Of a stretch of DNA of 64,000 nucleotides, positions 45,598 to 56,892 are shown in pieces (the first letter of the stretch is position 1; each line of letters begins with the position of its first letter). This DNA comes from UBA6489 sp942490775 (GTDB lineage Bacteria > Patescibacteriota > Gracilibacteria > BD1-5 > UBA6164), in NCBI GenBank assembly GCA_942490775.1, contig CALNYL010000009.1:372001-436000 (forward strand), in the 5' to 3' direction. The notes below the pieces were generated by a model that searched no databases, was not told the origin of the DNA, and saw only the letters and a program-made list of their open reading frames with translations. The translations under genes and the position numbers were made by a program.

Positions 45598-47424
45598 CTA
45601 ATTTCAAGGAATTCTTGCTCTTTTTATAGATATATCATTATTCACTTTATAAAAATCATCAATAAATTTTTCTTTATTAGAAATACTAGTTATATCTATA
45701 GTTATAACTAGTGAGAATTTTTGAGTAAAAGAAAAATTGTTTCTAGTATGTCATTCAATTTCTATTACAACTCAATCCTTTAATTCATCATATAAATCTT
45801 TATTCAACAAATTAAATCTATATGAATTAGAAGCCCAAAAGTGATTATTTCAAAAATAATTCACCCAATTTAATGGTCTAGTATACTTATCATTAACCCT
45901 TTCCTTTTTCCATGTACTAAACTCGTTATAAGCCTGATCTTTATCTTTTGTAGTGTCAAAAAAATCTTGTTTTTTAGTCTCATAGTAATTTGACCACATC
46001 TTTGAAGATACACAGAATTTACAATATTTAAGATGATAATTTTGATCAACAGGTGGATTATATGATATACTTCTATTAATTCATATAATACTGTTTCCTT
46101 CTACTTCAGGTAATTTAATAGGATATTCCTTTTTTTCATTATTTGAAATATAATCTTCTATTACTATATTTATAGTATCATTGTTATCATCATCCAATAA
46201 TCATCATATTTCAATATTTCATCTTCAAATATGCCTTTCTTGTATTCACCTTCTGTATCAATTATCGCTAAACTTTTCAATACTAGAATAATTGATTAAT
46301 AGTCATTTAACAGTATTAGTTGAAATATTAGGATATATATTTAATATTTTAACTGACTTATTTGATATAAGTGGAGCTGAAAAACTTGTTCAATATCATT
46401 TATTCCATGAAACTCAATCAAAAACTATATTTTCTCAATAATCTATAAAATCAGGTTTCTTCTTATCTTTTAACCTTAACTGATATCACTTAACACTTCA
46501 AATATTAGAATATGAATCAATGTTATTTTTTCTAGAATATAGTTCCATTTTCTTTATAATCATTATTATTCTTTATTATATCATTAATTATTAGTACTTC
46601 ATTTTCAATAAGATTTAATAGTGAAGATAGTATTTCTTGCTTATTTTTTGAAAATATTTCTATTGTAGTATCATATCATGAAATTCTAATAATTTTTACT
46701 CCTAAAAGTTCTTGAAGCTAATATATTTTATTATTAAATTATTATTATTGATAGTATAGAATATTCATTCATTTCTTTATATATCAAATAAATTTTTTTT
46801 ACTATATTTTTTGTATTTTTTATATTTCAAAAAGTAAGTGAATGATATAAATTAGAATATTTGTATATCTACTTTAATACATTGCAACAACAATCAATAG
46901 GAAGATTTATAAAATTTTTTTTGTTCACAATCTTTTTTTTTATTCAAATTAGAATTTCTGTTTTTTTCATATCATAATTTTTTTTTTACATCCATAAAAC
47001 ATAATACAAGCAAAGATTCTTCATAATTCTACTATCAATTATAATATAATAATTTTTCTGAGTATTTTTTGAAAAAGAAGAATATATTTATAAAAGATTG
47101 GTTTTCAATGTCATTATATGATAAAATCTTACCAAATTTTAAAGTAAATATATATTCATTTATATCTAGCAAATAATTTTTATCACCATCTAAATAACTT
47201 TTATTTTCTAATATATTTTTTTTATAATTGATTCTATCTTTATAATAACCTTCTACTTCAAAGTCTGTTTTATTGATTAATTCTTTTATTACATCTTTTT
47301 TATCCAAAAGAGCTGTTAGTTTATTGAAAGCCTTATCTTCTTCTTCTGCAAAGAAACTATGATTACTAGATTTAAATCTATCCCTATTTTTATCAAACTT
47401 ATAAAAGAAGCTTTTTTTCTTCAT
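45598..47424 (-). pseudogene. degraded subtilisin-like serine protease (IetS-like)
   Basis: The N-terminal part (from ATG at 47424, 129 residues) is intact, then frames break repeatedly between about 46560 and 47040. The C-terminal 321-residue frame (from 46563) keeps the subtilase catalytic Ser motif GTSFSAPLIS, preceded by ENIVFDGVSWN. IDSRI near 47035 may be the remains of the catalytic Asp motif (D-S/T-G). No HGT-type His motif was found, so the active site is incomplete. It starts 10 bases after the AAA+ ATPase gene. The AAA+ plus subtilase pair matches the two-gene IetAS phage defence system. Confidence 0.65.
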
Positions 47425-47433
47425 AATAGATTT

Positions 47434-48264
47434 TTATAAAGTAATATCTTTTGAATTTATTTTTATATAATCATCATTTGATTTTAAGATTTTTCTTTTT
47501 ATTGAATTATTAATGACTGTTTTAATTTTAAAAAAATCATGTCATAAAAATAAATCAATAAACTTTTTCGATCTACTTATACTAACTTTTCATTCAAAGT
47601 TATACTCCAACATATCAATGTAATTAATTATACTTTTCTCATCAGGTTTTTTAAATGTTACAATTTCTTCAAATCTTCTTATTATAGCATTATCAATGCT
47701 ATTTAGATTATTTGTAGCTCAAATAATTAACATATTTTCAGAAGAAAAATCTAATAATTGTATTAATGAATTAACTAACCTTTTCATCTCTCATAATTCT
47801 TTTTCATCATTCCTATGCTTAGATATACTATCAAACTCATCAAAAAATATAATATAATTATTTTCTTCAGCATATTTTATTACTTTATTAAGATTTTTTG
47901 ATGTTTCTCAAAGTTTTGATGATACTATTTCACTTAAATTAACAATTATTATTCATTTATCTAATTCATATGCTATTGCTAATGCAGAGGTAGTTTTTCA
48001 ACATCATGAATCTCACTCTAAAATAATCTTATTAATTGGACTTAATCAATTAAAAGATTTTAACTTAAAAGAGTTCCTATACTCTTCTATTAATTGTATA
48101 ATTTTATTTTTAGTTTCTTTAGATAAAATCAAATCTTTTAAAGATATATCAGACTCCTTTATTTCATATATATAATCCTGAATTCAATTAAGATTAAAAG
48201 AATCTGATTCTATTAAATATGTTAGAGAATTACGATTAATTCTATTACTAACTCTTACATTCAT
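47434..48264 (-). CDS. AAA+ ATPase (IetA-like)
   Basis: A 276-residue protein. Walker A is LEGDSGCGKTTSA, Walker B is IIFFDEFDSIS, sensor 1 is IIGATNN and an arginine finger candidate is IIRRFEE. This is the classic AAA+ core as in FtsH/Cdc48-like single-domain ATPases. The downstream gene is a decayed subtilisin-like protease, the arrangement of IetAS. If the protease is dead, the ATPase may be an orphan. A 17-base inverted repeat lies just upstream. Confidence 0.85.
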
Positions 48265-48272
48265 AATAATGA

Positions 48273-48327
48273 AGTTAATTTATAGTTATATTTCAAAAGT
48301 TTTAAGAAGTATAATTATAAATTAACT
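48273..48327. promoter_or_regulatory. inverted repeat upstream of the AAA+ gene
   Basis: Arms AGTTAATTTATAGTTAT and ATAATTATAAATTAACT pair at 16 of 17 positions around a 21-base spacer. It starts 9 bases upstream of the AAA+ start codon, so it would lie in the leader or promoter. It could be an operator or an RNA hairpin. Confidence 0.45.
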
Positions 48328-48463
48328 TTTTACAAAAAAATATGTATATAATAAAAGAGCAATATTTCATTTTAGAATATAAACTATTTTTTTATACCTC
48401 AGCCTATCAACATAGTTTTTCCACCTTTACATTTTTCAATATTAGTATACATACATAAATCCT

Positions 48464-49480
48464 CTACTCCAAAACCTCATCCAAAATTATCCTCATCCTA
48501 AAATTATCATTATAATACCTTCTAATTTTTTCAAAAACCTCTTTATCCCTATAATATTCACCATCCAAACAATCCCTTATTTTTCTTATAAAATCATCCT
48601 TCCCCCTACAAAAAACAACATTCTCAATATCCCAAGTAGCATCTATTTTAGAAGTAAAAAGTATTTTTCACATATAAACCATATCTGAAACCCTAGTTAT
48701 ATGCCTATCATGATTCCTCCCAAAAGGCAAAAATCAAATCTTAGACAATCTAAAAAGCATAAACAACCTCTTCTCATTTACCATATCTATTACAGAAACA
48801 TTTTTATACTCCTTCCAAGAATTTATAATTTCCAGATTATTTTTAACCTCAAAATTAGGATGATTCTTTCAAACTATCAAAATCTTTTTATCACTAAAAA
48901 TATCTATCACACTATCTATCATTTCAAAATCTGTCGCTCATCAAAGAGTGATTATTATGTCGTAAATATACCTATTACCAAATCAAAAATCAAAATTATT
49001 CATCCCAGCTATTCAACTAGGAAAAGAAATATTCTTACAGTTTATTTTTTTAGTTTTAGGAAAAGATTTTTTAAGAATTTTAGGAATATCAGTATTTTTA
49101 GTATTATTTCAGTAAAAATTATATATTTCTAGCTTTATTTTTTTAGAAAGAATTCTTTGTCCCTCTATAGAATATGGATAAATATTTCAAATATAACAAA
49201 ACCTATTTTCACTTTTAAAGTCTATAAATAAATCATCATAAGGTATAAAATAAAAAAACATCACAATATTATTGGTTCATATATCAGCCTTTTCACAATT
49301 GAAAATAAAATTTATACTATTAAAACCATCAAAAAACTTATCATCACCATTAAAATAGTCATGATTTTTATCCATCACATAATAATCAATCTCATATCAA
49401 TCATATTTTATAATTTGCTTTAGAAACTCATATTCAAAAGCCCTTCTCATCTCTCCAGTAAACACTATTATCTTTTTCAT
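48464..49480 (-). CDS. protein of unknown function, possibly GT-B-like
   Basis: A 338-residue protein I do not recognise. The second half has a Rossmann-like pattern: IIITLGGATDFEMIDSV, KILIVGKNHP, VSVIDMVNEK, and GFLPFGRNHDRHITR, reminiscent of GT-B glycosyltransferase C-terminal domains. There is no signal peptide or membrane helix. It is the upstream-most gene of the minus-strand group. Glycosyltransferase is only a weak guess. Confidence 0.6.
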
Positions 49481-49635
49481 AATATATTTTCTTATACTAA
49501 TTTCCTATAGGAAATTAGCTTAGTACAATTTAATCTACTAGAATAGTATTTTCTTTTCCTTTTTTTTCAAACTTTTGACACTAATAATTTTTCTATATAA
49601 TCAAGTATATAAAATATTTACCTAAATATACAAAT

Positions 49636-50196
49636 ATGACAAATATATTTATAATCCATTGATCGTACGGATGTCCAGAAGAAAATTGGTTCCCTTGGTT
49701 AAAAACAGAGCTTGAAAAACTTTGACACAAAGTATATGTACCAAAATTTCCAACACCAGAAAATCAAACTCTAGAAAATTGGAAAGAAATCTTTGAAAAT
49801 TATAAAAAACATATAAACAAAGACACTATATTTGTTGGACATAGTTTATGACCAGTATTCTTACTAGATATACTTGAAAAAGAAAATACAAACATAAAAG
49901 CATATTTTTCTATAGCAGGTTTTATATCACTATTATGAGATCCTATTTTCGATGAAGTAAATAAAACTTTTGTAGATAGAACATTTGACTGGGAAAAAAT
50001 CAAAAACAACTGTGAAAAATTCCACATCTATTATTCTGACAATGACCCATATATTTCAGAAGAAAAAGCAGAGGAACTTGCAAAAAACTTAGAAGTGAAA
50101 CCAATGAAAATAAATAATGCAGGACACTTTAACGAAAAAGCAGGTTATACTAAATTTGAATTGCTTTTAGATGAAATTAAAAAGTATTTGGGGTAA
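49636..50196 (+). CDS. RBBP9/YdeN-family serine hydrolase
   Basis: A 186-residue alpha/beta hydrolase. The start IFIIHGSYGCPEENWFPWLK is typical. The nucleophile Ser is in FVGHSLGPVF, with its last Gly encoded by TGA. The catalytic Asp is in YSDNDPYIS and the His in NAGHFNEKAGY. Substrate unknown. The family is small and intact here. Confidence 0.9.
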
Positions 50197-50797
50197 ATTT
50201 CATAATACAATTATGAAAAAAAAATTTTATTCCAAAATGAAAAATTTTGCGAAAGACAAACAAAATATATGATAAATCACTTATCAAAATTTTCCCACTT
50301 TTAAACCAAAACTCACAGACATTAGCCCGCAGCACCGGATAGGCTGCTGAAATTTTAGATAAAAAAACAAAATTGAATAAAATCAAGCTGATCAGATATA
50401 TCAAAACAAGCATTTGACTTTTCTAAGTTCGAAATATCCAAAAATAAAATTAAATTAAGAAGAGTTTAGCTAAAAAAAGGGATCATCTGATTATAAAAAT
50501 ATTATATCTTTACTAAAAAAAGCAGGTTTCAAAAAAAGTATAGAAATATCATCATCAAATAAGTACTCTAAAAATATATTAGCCTTTAAGTACTAAGGAA
50601 AGAGTAAATGAAAAGGAAAATATTTGTATTTAAAAAATTTAAATATATGTAAAATTTAATGATGTGTAGGATTTATATGAAATTATAATTTTTAAATTAA
50701 AATAAATGGGGGAAAAGATATATTTTTAAGAAGTTAAGGGAAGATGATGTTGTGGAATGATTTGTTGGGTTGGTAATTTTTAATAATTTCGAAAAAT
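50197..50797. other. non-coding stretch with a GC-richer hairpin and gene debris
   Basis: No intact gene is seen in this 600-base gap. A GC-richer segment (50321-50350) contains GCAGC/GCTGC arms around ACCGGATAG. The rest is AT-rich. A short coding remnant lies at 50474-50596. Confidence 0.5.
50474..50596 (+). pseudogene. possible C-terminal remnant of a methyltransferase
   Basis: An open frame without a start ends in DYKNIISLLKKAGFKKSIE and then ILAFKY before the stop. The pattern (helix, AGF, strand, short tail) is like the end of small SAM-dependent methyltransferases. The fragment is too short to be sure. Confidence 0.3.
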
Positions 50798-51730
50798 ATG
50801 CAAAAAATATTAATAGAACTAATCCTAACGAACCAATGCAACAAAAGATGTAACTATTGCGATTTAGAGTTTAAAAACAAATCACTATCTTTTAGCGACC
50901 TAGATTTATTTATAAACTTCATAAAAAATAACCCAGCAAACTACACTATAAACTTTTTTTGAGGAGAACCACTACTTGAGTTTAATAAACTCAAATACTT
51001 CTTAAATAATTCAAAAAAATATATAAACAAACTATCTATCTGAACCAATGGACTACTACTCGATGAAGAAAAATTAAAGTACTTTAAAGAAAACAATGTA
51101 AAAATATATTTATCAATAGATAATATAATAAATACCGCTGGTCAACAGAGGGCTTTAGCCCTTTGAAATAGCAAACAGAAAAACTCATCATCTTTAAACA
51201 CAGCTCTATTATCAAAATACTCAGACATAATAAATATAAACTTCATAAATGACCCAGATTTTTTATCAAACTCCATAAACACCTTTGAAAAGATTAAGAA
51301 AAACAAATTTAAAAATATTGCATTTATGCCAGTATTCTCAACAAAAAAACGGGATAAAAACAATCTAATAAAATTAAAAGAAATTTATAACCACATACTT
51401 AAAAACTCAAGTGAAATCAACCTAAAAACATATAAGTATTTAAATCAAGTGTCTATAGACAAGCAGTTCATACTAGACACCGATTTAAACTTCTACTCAG
51501 ATTTAGACTCACTACTCTGGTTACAAAAGCAATACAAAAATATCCCCAAAAACCTAAAACAAGAAATAGAAAGCAAAACCAAACTGCTATCGTTAAAAGA
51601 TGCAAATATTAGTTTGAATAAATTAATAAACAAATATAATATAAAAGAAATTCTAGAACTAGTTTTTAAAATTCCAAAAGAAAGTGGTGATTTAGTAAAC
51701 CATAAAATAATTGATAAGATATTAATATAA
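50798..51730 (+). CDS. radical SAM protein carrying a palindromic repeat insertion
   Basis: A 310-residue protein. The motif CNKRCNYC is at residues 14-21, then NFFGGEPLLEFNKLKYF and ISIGTNGLLL-like SIGTNGLLL. A 27-base palindrome (51141-51167) is read in frame as GQQRALALG at about residue 115-123, in a loop after IYLSIDNII. No SPASM cysteines in the C-terminal half. It resembles the 43397-44293 product at the N-terminus. Confidence 0.83.
51141..51167. repeat. 27-base palindromic repeat inside coding sequence
   Basis: GTCAACAGAGGG CTTTA GCCCTTTGAA, the partner of 19106-19132. The stem has G-C where the other has A-T, a compensatory change. It keeps the radical SAM frame open only because TGA is sense. 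Confidence 0.78.
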
Positions 51731-51736
51731 AACCAC

Positions 51737-51764
51737 CGTAGAGACAAAAAATCTTTTGTCTCTA
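51737..51764. repeat. GTAGAGACA palindrome
   Basis: CGTAGAGACAAAAAATCTTTTGTCTCTA, a nearly perfect inverted repeat starting 6 bases after a stop codon; related to 30748-30777 and 58702-58728. It may act as a terminator. Confidence 0.7.
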
Positions 51765-51830
51765 AAAATATAATTTAATTTTTAAAAATCCCCTATAGGA
51801 ATAGAAATTTAATTTTTAACTTTTTCAAAT

Positions 51831-53183
51831 ATGAAAAAAATTATAATAATCTTAATAAGCATATTGTTTTTATCTCAAACATATGCACAAGAATCTGTTA
51901 ACCAAGATTTTAGAAAAAAAGTATTTTATTTTCCGACAGGAAACTACTATTATACTTCAAATCCAGATATAGCTTGATTTATAAGTTGAGATTTTTATCT
52001 ACAAAATGCTATAACAAATAATAAAGAGTTATGAGATATATTTAATGCACTATTTCCTGAAGAGTCTTGTGAGATTTCAATGTGTTGAATAAATAAGAAA
52101 AAACTATTATTTGAAACTATTCTAAAATACAACTACTATAAAAATAAAAACTATGACAATAAGGCTTCAGAATTTAAAGAAGAAATTGAAGTAGCAAAAA
52201 GTAGATATACAGATTCAAATAAACTAAATTCTGACTTAAAAGACATTGAGAGTAAAGTACCTGTTTTAATTGAAAATATTAACTCACATCTAAATTTTTG
52301 AGAAATTTTATCAAAAATAAAAATAAGTACTGAAATTTGTGGTAATAATATTTATAACTGAAAGGCAAATTATAATATGAAAATGGATATAGAGACAGCT
52401 ATGAATAATCCTGATATTTATATGCTTGTATTACCTACAAATATAGATACTTGATATCAATCTGATTCTATCTCTCCTACATATTTTAGTTGAAAAAATG
52501 AAGTACACACAATAAAATCTCTAGAAGATATAGAAGCCCTTTCTAGTATATCAACTTTTCAGAAAGCCAATATTACTATGATTGATAAAATATGAAACTT
52601 CCCCATTGAGTTTGATTATTATAAACAAAAAGAAGAAATAAAACAAAAATTATCAAAAATATATGAAACTTATAATAATCAAGAACTGAAAGTTAATACT
52701 CTAGAAGTAATACTACTTTATAAAAATGAAGAGTGAAAACTAGTTTTTTGGTCTAAATTTAATCCAAATACTGAAGTATTAAAAAATTCTAATCTCAAAG
52801 AACATTGTTCAAGGGAATATAAAATAGATTTTGAGGAATCATTTAATCATGAAGTTCATAATTCTTGAATACCAGAAAAAATTGGTACTATTGAAAATAA
52901 ACTTGTTTTAAAAAAAATAGAAAATATTTTTAACAAATTAGACAATACTTATGATTTCTGGAATCTAGAAGGTAAAGTAGATAAAGGAAACTTTTATCTT
53001 ATACTTGGTAATTTTTATAAAAAATTAAAAAAATACGATGAAACCTTAAATAAAGAAATAAATAACTTTTCAAATCTTAATTATGAACAAATAGTAAAAA
53101 ATAAAAATGAAATAGAAAAAACTTTTGAAAAAAAGATGTTTATAGATTATATGATACAAAAAGTAAAATTTAGAATAAATTAA
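51831..53183 (+). CDS. secreted protein of unknown function
   Basis: A 450-residue protein. MKKIIIILISILFLSQTYAQ is a clean Sec signal peptide with cleavage after TYA. The mature part is Lys- and Asn-rich, largely helical with coiled-coil stretches (residues ~100-150 and near the C-terminus), and has few cysteines. I do not recognise a family. It precedes rlmH by 16 bases; co-transcription is possible. Confidence 0.75.
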
Positions 53184-53199
53184 TTTTTAAAAATCCCCT

Positions 53200-53643
53200 A
53201 TGACAAAAATATATATACCAGCAGATAGTTTTAAGCACTTTGAGATACCAATAGCAGAATACCAAAAAAGACTTTGAAAAAGTTGTAAAATCATAAAAGT
53301 AAAACCAGTAAAAAACTGAAACATTATAGAAAAAGAAACAGAAGAAATTATAAAAAGACTAGAAAAAGAAAACTGATACAAAATAGTGCTAAACCCAAAA
53401 TGAGAAAGCTTTTCAACAGAAAAACTTTCTGAACTTATAGAAAATAAAAAACAAAACCACCCAAATATAATATTTCTAATCTGATGAGCAAATGGACTAG
53501 ACTATGAAAAACTAAAACCACATATAGACCTAGAACTCAACCTATGAGAACTAACAATGCCACATGCTCTAGCCCTACTTGTAATTTTAGAACAAATCTA
53601 CAGACTAGAAATGATAAAAAAATGAAGCAATTATCATAAATAA
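53200..53643 (+). CDS. rlmH: 23S rRNA (pseudouridine1915-N3)-methyltransferase RlmH
   Basis: A 147-residue SPOUT methyltransferase. The trefoil-knot segments are FLIGGANGLDYEKLK and LNLGELTMPHALALLVILEQIYRLEMIKKGSNYHK in short pieces, ending with the conserved SxYH before the C-terminus. RlmH methylates pseudouridine 1915 in helix 69 of 23S rRNA. The family is nearly universal in bacteria. Confidence 0.93.
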
Positions 53644-53687
53644 AATATAATCTTAGCCCTCCATTTATGGTGTCTTTTAAATATTTC

Positions 53688-53713
53688 AAAGATGTTTTAA
53701 CAAAACATCTCTA
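53688..53713. repeat. GATGTTTT/AAAACATC palindrome ending CTCTAC
   Basis: An 8-base stem with an AAC loop followed by TCTAC, resembling the other intergenic palindromes that end in CTAC. It may act as a terminator for rlmH. Confidence 0.55.
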
Positions 53714-53796
53714 CAAATTGTATAGAAAAAACTTGATTTTTTATAAAGTTTCTTGTAAGATAAGAAAGATTTAGCTTATTTCTTCTTGTAACAAAA

Positions 53797-54710
53797 ATGT
53801 ATAAAGAAATAATCAAAGACTTTCAAGCTGATTTTGAAAGCAAGAAACCTAAAAAAAGAGAGATAAAATTTCCTTTTGAGATTTTAAATATACAAAAAAT
53901 TATTACCTTCATTTGACCCAGAAGAGCATGAAAAACATACTTTATGTTTTATATCCTTGAAAAGCTTATAGAAAAAAAAGAAATAGAACTTGAAAATATA
54001 GTTTTTTTGATTTTTCTGCTTTTTCGAAGATTTCGACATAAAAAAACTTTAGAAATTTTTTGATTTATCCACAGAGAACCTTTGTTTTGACGTGCAGAAC
54101 TAAAAATTCTCTAACATTTATTCAATATTACATTTTCTAAGCTGATATTGAATTTCACACAATTTAGATGAAGACTTATGATATAAAAATATTTCCTCTA
54201 ATTTTATGATTTTTATTTTAAAATTAGAAGAAAAAAAGCCTACACATCAAAGAAATCTGAACTATGAAAATTTTTTTTGATACTATTTGAGCTACCCCGA
54301 AATTCCCTAGAAATAAAACAGACCTAATAAAAACATATTTTGAAATAGTATTATACAAAGATTTACTTGAGAGATATTGAGTAGAAAATGAATATGTTTT
54401 GAAATATTTATTTAAGAAAGTTGTTTTAACAAATACTAAAGAATTTAGTTTTCCAAAAGTATTCAATGAATTAAAATCCCAAAATATAAAAATATGAATA
54501 CAAAGCCTATACAATTACATAGAATATTTTAAAGAAATATTTTTTCTATCTGAAATAAATGACAGATACAAAACGGAAGTTTTTTTACTATGTATGATTC
54601 ACAAACTTATAAATAAAAATAGCCTTACCAAGATTTGAAAATGTAGTTTTATAGAACTTCTAAGAAATATTCTAGTTGATTATATAAATATTATTGAGAA
54701 TGTTTTGTAG
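53797..54710 (+). pseudogene. broken AAA_14/DUF4143-type ATPase
   Basis: The first part (to a TAA at 54112) begins MYKEIIKDFQADFESK and has Walker A GPRRAGKTYFMF. Coding quality drops after ENIVF, where a shift near 54005 in a T run would give DFSAFSK. After ~150 bases without clear coding, a frame from ATG 54264 to 54710 matches the C-terminal part of this family: YFEIVLYKDLLERYG, FPKVFNELKSQNI and QSLYNYIEYFKEIFFLSEI. The DNA-binding or effector role of these ATPases is poorly known. The gene has lost its middle and is probably dead. Confidence 0.72.
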
Positions 54711-54852
54711 ATCGAGTTTAGCTGTGCAGTTTGTTATAATTTAAATTCAGAAAAAAAGAATAAAAAAAATAATCTTTCTTGTTACAAAAAGATTTCTTTG
54801 ATTGAATACAAATTATAAGCATCTTTGAATTTTATGACTTTATAAAAAACCT

Positions 54853-56859
54853 ATGAACAAACAACTAAAACAAAAAATTTTAAACGAGCTAAATACTGAT
54901 AAAATCCCAGATTTAAAATTTCTATATTCTGATGAAGTTTTAGAAATGGCTCCAGAATTACTAGAAGAACTACTAAAAGAAGAAAAAAAAGACTTCCAAA
55001 AAGACCTAGAAACAAAAGACGAAGACATAACCTTTGAACTATTCCAAGACTTTTCCATATTAGACATCTTCTATTCTCTACTAGACCATCTACTAAATGT
55101 AAAAACAAGCGATAAAATAAGAAAAATAGTAGAAGATTTTGAACCAAAACTAATGGATTTCTCAAATGAAATATCTTATAATAAAAGATACTATCAAATG
55201 CTAATTTATTGCCTAGAAAATTGTCAATTAGATGAAGAGCAAGCTAAAATACTTACAGACGATATAAAAGCCTATAAAGTAAGATGAATAAACTTACCAA
55301 AAGAAAAACAAGAAGAATTAAAAAAAATAAACAAACAAATAAGAAAACTCTCTCAAAAAATGTGAAACAATGTCCTAGACAGTGAAAATGAATTTAGCTA
55401 TTTATTAGAAAACAATGAACATATAAAAGAACTACCAGAAGATGTTTTAAAAATAGCTCAGAAAAATGCAGAAGAAAAATGAAAAAAATGATACCAATTT
55501 GATTCCAGCAACAGCTCATATGCAAATATTATGAAATTCTGCTCTTCAGAAGAAATTAGAAAACACTTTTACAAAGAACACATAAAATTCGCCTCAAGCT
55601 GAAAATTTGATAACAGAGAAATAATCTTAGAAATACTAAAACTCAGAGACAAAAAAGCAAAAATCCTAGGTTATAAAAACTATGCTGAACTATCTCTAGT
55701 ATTTAAAATGGCAGAATCACCAGAACAAGTAAAAGAATTACTATATGAATTATCATCAAAATCTAAGAAAAAAGCAGAAAAAGAATTAGACAATCTAAAA
55801 AAACATTTCAACCTAAAAGATATAAACCCATGGGATGTAGCCTTTTACAACAGAAAATTAAAAGAAGAAAAATATAATTTTGATGAAAAAGAATTAAAAA
55901 AATATTTTGAATTTAGTAAAGTACAAAAAGGTCTATTTGATATAGTAGAAAAACTGTATAATATAACCCTAAAAGAAATCAAAATAGAAAGTTTTGAAAA
56001 AGATATTTATTTTTATGAAGCCTACAAAGACTGAGGATTTATATCTTATTTCATAGCAGATTATTTTTACAGAGATAAAAAAAGAAGCTGAGCATGGGAA
56101 GATAATCTTAGATGAAAATTTTTTCTAAAATGAATCCAAAAGTATCCAATAATTATAAATGTAACTAACTTTAAAAAAATAGACTGAGAAAAAACTCTAC
56201 TAACTCTATCTGATGTAGAAACTATGTTTCATGAATTTGGTCATGCAATACACGATATGGTAAGTGATTCAAAATATTCTGACCTATGAAGTCATGGTGT
56301 AGAATGGGATTTCATAGAACTACCTTCTCAACTACTAGAAAACTGGAGTAAAGAAGAAGAATCACTAAACCTATTTGCAAAACATAAAGAAACCTCTAAA
56401 AAAATCCCAAAAGAAATATTTCAAACACTAAAACTACTAGAAAAATTCTGAACCTGAAACTTCTATCTATGACAATCAGGATTAGCCTTATTAGACATAA
56501 CTTTACACAGTGAAGAAATACCTGATACAGTAGAGAAGCTAGACAAAATAATTCTAGAAATAGAAAATGAAACCTCTCTATTTAAAAAAGACTCTGACTA
56601 TAAGCAATATGCCTCTTTTAAACATATATTTGACTGATGATATGCTTCATGATACTACAGTTATATCTGGGCAGAGATAATAGAAGCTGATATTTTTAAC
56701 GAATTTAAAAAGAGTTGAATATTCAATAAAGTTGTAAGTAAAAGATTTTTGGATAAGATATTATCACAATGAAGTAAAAAAGATGCAAAGGATTTGTTTG
56801 AAGATTTTATGTGAAGAAAAACTAACACAAAAGCATTTTTTGATAGAAGTGGTTTTTAA
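54853..56859 (+). CDS. M3 family oligopeptidase
   Basis: A 668-residue metallopeptidase, normal length for oligopeptidase A/thimet-type M3 enzymes. The zinc site is MFHEFGHAIHDM with a downstream Glu helix (GVEWDFIELPSQLLENW). FGTGNFYLGQSGLALLDITLH and GYYSYIWAEIIEADIF complete the substrate site. It degrades short peptides, possibly signal-peptide remnants. Intact. The ECF sigma gene follows with its own promoter motif. Confidence 0.95.
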
Positions 56860-56860
56860 T

Positions 56861-56890
56861 TTGTCACTTTTTTAATTATTTTCCGTTATA
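56861..56890 (+). promoter_or_regulatory. candidate ECF-sigma promoter (TTGTCAC-N16-CGTTATA)
   Basis: TTGTCAC and CGTTATA are separated by 16 bases; the second ends 2 bases before the sigma factor ATG, so the transcript would be nearly leaderless. The same motif with the same spacing occurs at 58534-58563. Autoregulation by the ECF factor is inferred. Confidence 0.6.
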
Positions 56891-56892
56891 AT

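Noticed and set aside
48701..49132. 143-codon plus-strand ORF in the 48.7-49.1 kb region
   Set aside because: It is antisense to a continuous 338-residue minus-strand protein read with TGA as Gly.
50337..50440. tRNA-like segment (GGATA ... GTTCGAAA ... TATCC)
   Set aside because: The ends pair over only 5 bases, no D or anticodon arm can be drawn, and the length is wrong.
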